NCBI RefSeq assembly: GCF_013141775.1
Contig: NZ_WHOB01000068.1
Span: 89,643-153,642 of the forward strand
DNA length: 64,000 nt
Direction: 5' to 3'
DNA from: Paenibacillus phytohabitans
GTDB lineage: Bacteria; Bacillota; Bacilli; Paenibacillales; Paenibacillaceae
Shown here: positions 59,419 through 64,000 of the stretch, one piece after another
Numbering within the stretch: the stretch's first letter is position 1
Layout of the letters: each line of letters starts with the position of its first letter
Notes under the pieces: model-generated
What the model was told of the DNA's origin: nothing
The model's database searches: none
Seen by the model: the letters and a program-made list of their open reading frames with translations, nothing else
Program-made: the position numbers and the translations under genes

Positions 59419-60177
59419 TCAGCAAGATGCCTCATCCTCGCCTGCGCCCAGTCTGGCCCGCATCTCCGCATACGCCTCCGGGGTGCCGACATCATCGATC
59501 GTCCCCTCCGTATAATAGGCCCGCATCTCCTGGCGGGAATGCAGCCACTCCGGGAAATAACTCGGCGCATCCGGGTTGCCTCCCTCAGCAAGATAGCGGG
59601 AAATCAGCGGCAGCGTAGTCCGCTTGTAGATATAGAGGGCAAATACGCCGATGCTCGAACGCGGCTCCTGCGGCTTCTCCTCCAGCGACAGGACCCGCAT
59701 CTCCGCGTCCAGCTCGGCTACACCGACACTGCGAAGCTCTTCTATATTGTCCACGTTACGGACCAGAATACAGTCCCTATCTATTTTATGAAAATAGTTC
59801 AAATACCCTTCCAGGCCGAATCCGAGCACATTGTCTCCTGCCAGTACCAGCAGATCATCCTGCAGCCGCTCCCGCTCCAGCACATATTGGATATCGCCAA
59901 TTGCACCTAAACGTCCTTCCGGGGAGGAAGTGCCGTCATTCAGAATACGGATCGGCTTCTCTCCCTGATACTGCTGATGCCACTGCCCAAAAGCATGAAA
60001 GAAACGGTCATTCGTCACAATGAGAATCTCCGTGATGTCCTCCAGCACCTCCAGGCGGCCGATCAGCAGATCCAGAATCGTCCGGCTCCCTTGAACCGGC
60101 AGCAGCGGCTTCGGTGTGTCTTTGGTTAACGGATACAGGCGGGTCGCGTACCCCGCAGCCAAGATCAATGCTATCAT
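59419..60177 (-). CDS. Sugar-phosphate nucleotidyltransferase
   Basis: A 252-residue protein started at MIALILAAGYATRLYPLTKDTPKPLLPV (ATG 60177, AGGAGCGAACAGG upstream), the signature of the NTP-transferase family that makes NDP-sugars. LVLAGDNVLGF carries the metal-binding Asp and SLEEKPQEP a conserved loop. It resembles glucose-1-phosphate thymidylyl/uridylyltransferases but lacks the second domain; the sugar and nucleotide cannot be fixed. No glycosyltransferase gene is nearby. Confidence 0.88.
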   Translation of the reverse strand: MIALILAAGYATRLYPLTKDTPKPLLPVQGSRTILDLLIGRLEVLEDITEILIVTNDRFFHAFGQWHQQYQGEKPIRILNDGTSSPEGRLGAIGDIQYVLERERLQDDLLVLAGDNVLGFGLEGYLNYFHKIDRDCILVRNVDNIEELRSVGVAELDAEMRVLSLEEKPQEPRSSIGVFALYIYKRTTLPLISRYLAEGGNPDAPSYFPEWLHSRQEMRAYYTEGTIDDVGTPEAYAEMRARLGAGEDEASC

Positions 60178-60313
60178 TCCTGTTCGCTCCTCTGCCCGGT
60201 GAATATGTCCCTCTACTATAACCCAGTGTAGACGGCCAGCCAAGCCTCCGGCTGCTGCACTCACTTACGCGGCGGGCATCCCAGAGTACATGTTCTTCCT
60301 GGCAGCGGGCACT

Positions 60314-60691
60314 TTACTCCGCCTTACGCGGTCTATACGCGATACCGTCGATCTGAACCTTGAGTCCATCCGGGCCGCCGATATGCGCGAACTCGGTGGA
60401 GATGGTTTTGCGTGCCGGATACTTGCCTTGGAATCTGCGCTTGAACACCTCTTCCATGACCGGAATATCCCAAATATCCCGCAGCAGAATATCCATCTTC
60501 ACCACATCTGTTAGCGTAAGGCCCACCTGCCCCAGGCGGTCCCTCATATCATTCAGTGCACCCTCTACCTGCTCTTCCACCGTTCCGCCTACATTGCCCA
60601 CACAGAAGCTGAGGAAGATGAAATCCCCCGCTTCCACAAAACCTGAATACGCATAACCCTTGTTCACATCATGCCTGATGATTTCGCCCAT
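60314..60691 (-). CDS. RidA family protein
   Basis: A 125-residue RidA/YjgF protein. It shows YAYSGFVEAGDFIFLSFCVGNVGGTVEEQVEGALNDMRDRLGQVGLTLTDVVKMDILLRDI, and ARKTISTEFAHIGGPDGLKVQIDGIAYR near the end. True RidA enamine deaminases have Arg in (S/T)R(S/T/A)xxVxxL; here TISTEFAHIG replaces it, so it is probably one of the Rid subfamilies (Rid4-7) without the classical activity. Confidence 0.88.
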   Translation of the reverse strand: MGEIIRHDVNKGYAYSGFVEAGDFIFLSFCVGNVGGTVEEQVEGALNDMRDRLGQVGLTLTDVVKMDILLRDIWDIPVMEEVFKRRFQGKYPARKTISTEFAHIGGPDGLKVQIDGIAYRPRKAE

Positions 60692-60834
60692 GTTCGCTTG
60701 TTCGCCCCTTGTCCTCTGAGATAAGCCCAGTATAACGGTGGAACCCGGACAGCTGTATGTCGTGGTTTTGTAGGATAATTATGGTAATATTAGAACTGAA
60801 TCAAAAAGACTTGCACCTGAAATGGAGGAGAACC

Positions 60835-61038
60835 ATGAAGCGATTTGTCACCTCAAAATCTTTTCTGATTACATCTGTTCTGTTCAGCCTGCTGTTCATT
60901 GTGAATCTGACGGCACCTCCTGACAGCACGGCTACAGATATTATAATCAGTATCCTTAAGTCCATCTTAGCCGGGGTAATCAGCGGGTTTTTGGTTGGCG
61001 GGCTGATCTTTCTTGTGCAGAAGAAGAAGACGGTCTGA
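60835..61038 (+). CDS. Small membrane protein
   Basis: A 67-residue protein (ATG 60835, GGAGGAGAACC upstream) with two hydrophobic helices (FLITSVLFSLLFIVNL and ILAGVISGFLVGGLIFLV) separated by a short loop and ending KKKTV. The strong ribosome binding site supports it as a real gene. Function unknown. It is convergent with the next gene, with stop codons 2 bases apart. Confidence 0.78.
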   Translation: MKRFVTSKSFLITSVLFSLLFIVNLTAPPDSTATDIIISILKSILAGVISGFLVGGLIFLVQKKKTV

Positions 61039-61040
61039 TC

Positions 61041-61890
61041 CTAGACTCCCGCATGCGGAAGTTCTGGAAGCTCCATAACAACCTGCCCCAGACACGCTGC
61101 CAGTACCTCATGATACCGCCGCTCCTCTTCTATCGTCACTTCCTCACGCAGTGATTCGAACAACGCCAGGGCAGCGTTTGAAGTTGCCGTCATGCCTGGA
61201 CTGGTGGGCCAGCCTTAAAGATTGCAGCGTCCAGTCCAGCGCTTCCGGCGCTCTGCCCCTTCGCTTACAATATAAGGCCAAGTGATAACAATAGCAGTAA
61301 TACTGTACGATATTATCTGCATCCTCATACTCTCCAAACCCGGCGCTCTGTTCCGCGAATCTATACAGCAGATCATCGACATCAAGCCCATACTGAACCG
61401 CAGCCTGTAAAATTACACCGAGACCTGGCAGCAGCTCCTCTGGATTATCCTGCAAGAACCGGGTATACCCCTCTAGAAATTCTATTCTTCCGGACAGAAT
61501 CTCCACCATATACAGATTGGCACGCGCCAGACCTCTGAACTCCTCGGCAATCGCCTGCCCCTCCAGCCCCAAGTCCTCCATCCAGCCAAGCTCGGCATAG
61601 CGGTATATGGTCTCCCTGGCCTCACCATACTTCTCCTGCTTCTGATAGGCAATGCCCCGCATTAGATGACTGAACCCGAAGTAATAGACCAGCGGACGCA
61701 CTGTATCCAGAATGGGTACCGGAAGCTTTTTGGTTTTATAATACTGACGCTCCTCATAGACGCACTGCGCATAGCTATACAGAATCCTGGCAGCATCCAG
61801 CATCTTATCCCATTCCTCGAAGCGGTAAGCCATTTCTATCATTTCCATGATAATCTCCGGATTCAGTGATTTCAGAATGGAAGGGCGCAT
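61041..61890 (-). pseudogene. TPR-like helical protein with a frameshift near its end
   Basis: The intact frame (61144-61890) gives a 248-residue helical protein resembling the tetratricopeptide part of Firmicutes regulators (MRPSILKSLNPEIIMEMIEMAYRFEEWDKMLDAARILYSYAQ ... RYAELGWMEDLGLEGQAI). After ...HDGNFKRC the frame runs into PGVVRITA and a stop. Dropping one base in the CCC run at 61169-61171 gives LALFESLREEVTIEEERRYHEVLAACLGQVVMELPELPHAGV, which ends at 61041, just before the convergent gene. So one extra C (mutation or sequencing error) breaks the gene. No DNA-binding domain is present. Confidence 0.75.
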
Positions 61891-62043
61891 GGGTGGGCCT
61901 CCTTTTTCTTTATCTATAGGGTAAGAAGTAGTACAATAAAATAAATATACTACTATAAAGTAGTATTATCAATATATTATACCGCCTTTATAACCCTGCT
62001 ATTTATACCTATACTCTCCTAACCTTTAGGAGAGGTGATTACT

Positions 62044-62391
62044 ATGACAGACTTACGGAATACTGCCGGAGATCGAATTCGAGCGATAAGAAAAGCAAAA
62101 GGACTAACACAACAGCAGTTAGCAGAACTGTCCAACTTGGATGATGCATACATAGGGGCCGTAGAACGTGGCGAACGGAATTTTTCTATAGATACACTGG
62201 AGAAAATCGTGACAGCCCTAAAGATCCAACCCGCAGAATTATTTCAGAATAAGGATGACTTGAACGAGGGGGAAGCTGCGCAGCGAAGAGCCATTGATGA
62301 GTATGCGGTTACTGTTGGTGAGTTAAGTGTTAAGCAAATAAGTACTTTGAATAGGATTGTTAGAGAGGTACGGAGAGCTTTTGAGGATTGA
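62044..62391 (+). CDS. XRE family transcriptional regulator
   Basis: A 115-residue regulator started at MTDLRNTAGDRIRAIRKAKG (ATG 62044, AGGAGAGGTGATT upstream). HTH: LTQQQLAELSNLDDAYIGAVERGERNFSIDTLEKIVTALKI. The C-terminal 45 residues are helical, probably for dimerisation. It lies 20 bases before a decayed relative. Targets unknown. Confidence 0.9.
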   Translation: MTDLRNTAGDRIRAIRKAKGLTQQQLAELSNLDDAYIGAVERGERNFSIDTLEKIVTALKIQPAELFQNKDDLNEGEAAQRRAIDEYAVTVGELSVKQISTLNRIVREVRRAFED

Positions 62392-62411
62392 GCATACCCT
62401 GAGGTGATCCC

Positions 62412-62629
62412 ATGAATTTACCAGAAAGTGTAGGAAGTCGGATACGTGAGCTTCGAAAAGCAAAAGGATGGACTCAAGAACAACTGGCGGAAGCAGCATC
62501 ACTTCATTACAGTTATATCGGCGGAGTTGAACGAGGGGACAGCAACTATCGTTAGAGGAATTATTCCGCTACATCGGTCCCCTGAAACACAGACACACTC
62601 CGGTTTGCTTGTTTATAATTGCTTTCTAG
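62412..62629 (+). pseudogene. Decayed XRE-type regulator
   Basis: ATG 62412 with GAGGTGATCCC upstream opens MNLPESVGSRIRELRKAKGWTQEQLAEAASLHYSYIGGVERGDSN, close to the intact XRE gene before it, then meets TAG at 62553. In another frame, SLEELFRYIGPLKHR follows directly; SLEELFR is the usual end of such HTH domains. A deletion of the last helices plus a frame change explains this. Confidence 0.65.
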
Positions 62630-62643
62630 AAAAGAGGAAAACT

Positions 62644-62880
62644 ATGGGTTCACCTGACGGAATGATTATTTTCTCAGCAATATCCACTATATTTCTGGCA
62701 TTATGGGTTATTGGCACTCTATTTATAACCATATTTCCCAAGAGATCGTGGAAGTTCTTACAGGGGTGGAAGTCGGACCGGGAACCTTCGGGCTCGTATT
62801 TTATAATGGTAAGAGTCCTTGCCGCCATTCTGTTCATAATTGGAGTTACTCTGCTCTTGTTAAGCAAGTTTAATCATTGA
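62644..62880 (+). CDS. Small membrane protein
   Basis: A 78-residue protein (ATG 62644, AGAGGAAAACT upstream) with two hydrophobic helices (IIFSAISTIFLALWVIGTLFITIF and VLAAILFIIGVTLLLLS) joined by a polar loop with PKRSWKFLQGWKSDREPSG, a layout like DUF6199-type proteins (from memory, weak). Function unknown. Confidence 0.7.
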   Translation: MGSPDGMIIFSAISTIFLALWVIGTLFITIFPKRSWKFLQGWKSDREPSGSYFIMVRVLAAILFIIGVTLLLLSKFNH

Positions 62881-62884
62881 CCCT

Positions 62885-63106
62885 TCAGCCCTGATTATGC
62901 CTATACATCCCGCGCTGCGTGTAAATCAAACACATCAAACACCCCCAAATAACCGAGATATTCGGTGCCGGTTCTTCGATGAAGATTCCGGAGTAGGTGC
63001 TGTCCTGGATGGTGTTGCCGGTTGCAGGCAGGAGGAATTCAAAGCGATTGCACCATTGTAAAAAGAAACCGGAATCCACGAGGCATACGTCTACTCCATT
63101 CCACAC
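62885..63106 (-). CDS. Doubtful small ORF or gene remnant
   Basis: An open frame of 73 codons without a clear ribosome binding site. Part of it (FEFLLPATGNTIQDSTYSGIFIEEPAPNISVIWGCLMCLIY) reads like real protein, so it may be the leftover C-terminus of a lost gene. No family recognised. Confidence 0.3.
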   Translation of the reverse strand: MWNGVDVCLVDSGFFLQWCNRFEFLLPATGNTIQDSTYSGIFIEEPAPNISVIWGCLMCLIYTQRGMYRHNQG

Positions 63107-63175
63107 TAGCCCTCATACGTTATACAGAAGCCCGAGTGGTTATGTATAAACCTGACCGGCAGAAGGTGGGATAGC

Positions 63176-64000
63176 ATGAATAAGTCGGATGCAGATAAGA
63201 TTAGAAAGCTCAAGCTGCAGCAAATCAGAAGGAGACGGTTAAAGCTTCCGCTCTACAGCAGTACAACCTACAAATACAAGAGGTATCTGAAAAGAAGCAG
63301 GATTCTAAAGGGAAAACGCAGCGCCAAAGGGAATCCAGCCTCCCAAAGCGCTAAGTCTCCGCCTAGTGAGACAGCAGCTTCACCAGGGCCAATGAGCATG
63401 ATGGAACTCATGCAAAACATGGCTGCAATGGGGATGCAGGGAGCCACTGGCGCTGTAGGACTCATGGGCAGTATCGGTGTTATGGGCGCGACTGGCGCGA
63501 CCGGAGTGATGGGCAGCATTGGACTGATGGGCAATGTTGGAGCGACGGGCGCAACGGGGACGACAGGTGCAATGGGCACGATCGGACTCATGGGCAGCAT
63601 TGGGGTGATGGGAGCTACCGGGGCAACAGGTGCGATGGGCAGCATCGGACTTAGCGGTAGCATTGGTGCCATGGGCGCAACCGGGGCCACGGGCGCGATG
63701 GGCAACATCGGGCTTATGGGCAACATTGGCGCTATGGGCGTGACCGGGGCAACGGGCGCGATGGGCAGCATCGGGCTCATGGGCACCATTGGAGCCATGG
63801 GCGTGACCGGGGCGACCGGAGCGATGGGCAGCATCGGGCTCATGGGCACCATTGGAGCCATGGGCGTGACCGGGGCAACGGGCGCGATGGGCAGCATCGG
63901 GCTCATGGGCAACATTGGCGCGATGGGCGTGACCGGGGCGACTGGTGTGATGGGCAGCATCGGGCTCATGGGCAACATTGGAGCCATGGGCGTGACCGGA
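63176..64000 (+). CDS. Proline-free collagen-like Gly-X-Y protein (cut by window edge)
   Basis: The frame opens at ATG 63176 (GAAGGTGGG upstream) and runs off the right edge (at least 275 codons). Residues 8-50 are strongly basic (KIRKLKLQQIRRRRLKLPLY ... KRYLKRSRILKGKRSAKG); from about residue 86 every third residue is Gly. The repeat unit is seven triplets (GTI GAM GVT GAT GAM GSI GLM; 63 bases). X and Y are Met, Ala, Val, Thr, Ile, Ser, Leu and Asn; not one Pro occurs in the repeat seen. There is no signal peptide, as in Bacillus exosporium collagens such as BclA, which however are Pro- and Thr-rich. A spore-surface filament is inferred. Confidence 0.85.
   Translation, partial: MNKSDADKIRKLKLQQIRRRRLKLPLYSSTTYKYKRYLKRSRILKGKRSAKGNPASQSAKSPPSETAASPGPMSMMELMQNMAAMGMQGATGAVGLMGSIGVMGATGATGVMGSIGLMGNVGATGATGTTGAMGTIGLMGSIGVMGATGATGAMGSIGLSGSIGAMGATGATGAMGNIGLMGNIGAMGVTGATGAMGSIGLMGTIGAMGVTGATGAMGSIGLMGTIGAMGVTGATGAMGSIGLMGNIGAMGVTGATGVMGSIGLMGNIGAMGVTG

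Noticed and set aside
63268..63987. A 239-codon leftward frame of Met/Pro/Val/Ala repeats
   Set aside because: It is the reverse reading of the Gly-X-Y repeat; the plus-strand gene has the start and ribosome binding site.
1..64000. Search for rRNA, tRNA, prophage, integrase or transposase
   Set aside because: No such gene, attachment site or transposase motif was recognised on either strand.

Overview
This window looks like a chromosomal segment of a spore-forming, low-to-mid-GC Gram-positive bacterium, most likely a Paenibacillus. That genus-level call is inference. It rests on very strong AGGAGG-type ribosome binding sites, copper-amine-oxidase-like cell-surface domains, a stand-alone bacterial nitric oxide synthase, Fur-boxed FecCD siderophore transporters, many AraC/TetR/MarR/XRE regulators and families of short intergenic repeats. 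No rRNA, tRNA, CRISPR array, prophage or complete insertion sequence was seen.

Layout. 1-9.9 kb: a coiled-coil protein cut by the left edge, a GIY-YIG nuclease, a TetR-controlled NAD-binding protein, nitric oxide synthase divergent from an ABM-fold monooxygenase, an EcsC-family protein, a membrane transporter and small unknowns. 10-13.5 kb: a MerR regulator and a lipoprotein flavin reductase behind a textbook 19-bp-spacer MerR promoter. 13.6-19 kb: a UvrC-like protein lacking the second nuclease half, an SDR/AraC divergent pair, then an AraC regulator, a double-domain esterase and a siderophore-binding lipoprotein that share an upstream element. 20.7-30 kb: an AraC/GyrI-like regulator, a lipase-like hydrolase, a DUF3021/LytTR pair whose regulator lacks a normal start codon, a four-gene Fur-controlled ferric siderophore ABC operon, and a secreted protein with tandem helical repeats.

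30-47.9 kb: redox and drug-response genes (NmrA-like, NudC, MarR with a flavodoxin-fold reductase, MFS and ABC exporters with a TetR), an NlpC/P60 hydrolase, an RsbQ-like hydrolase paired with a PAS-GGDEF diguanylate cyclase, a lipoprotein, YjdM, an acetyltransferase, a mini-catalase, a lipid kinase, an APH-like kinase, DinB, a YiiX-like peptidase and a degenerate CdsA-like protein. 48-54 kb: a polyphosphate-polymerase (VTC) / DUF4956 / beta-helix lipoprotein operon divergent from an OmpR-type two-component system. The same operator, at the same distance from the -10 box, lies in front of both units. 54-64 kb: a YVTN beta-propeller protein, a Vat-like acetyltransferase, a large secreted beta-helix/FnIII/F5-8C protein, a sugar nucleotidyltransferase, RidA, a frameshifted TPR-like gene, two XRE regulators (one decayed), and a proline-free collagen-like protein running off the right edge.

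The observations most worth follow-up are the RsbQ/PAS-GGDEF pair (a diguanylate cyclase where B. subtilis has a phosphatase), the two-component system wired to a polyphosphate-polymerase operon, the proline-free Gly-X-Y protein, the CdsA homologue with lost signature residues, and the AraC/Fur double control of siderophore use. All functions are assigned by reading motifs, without database searches.
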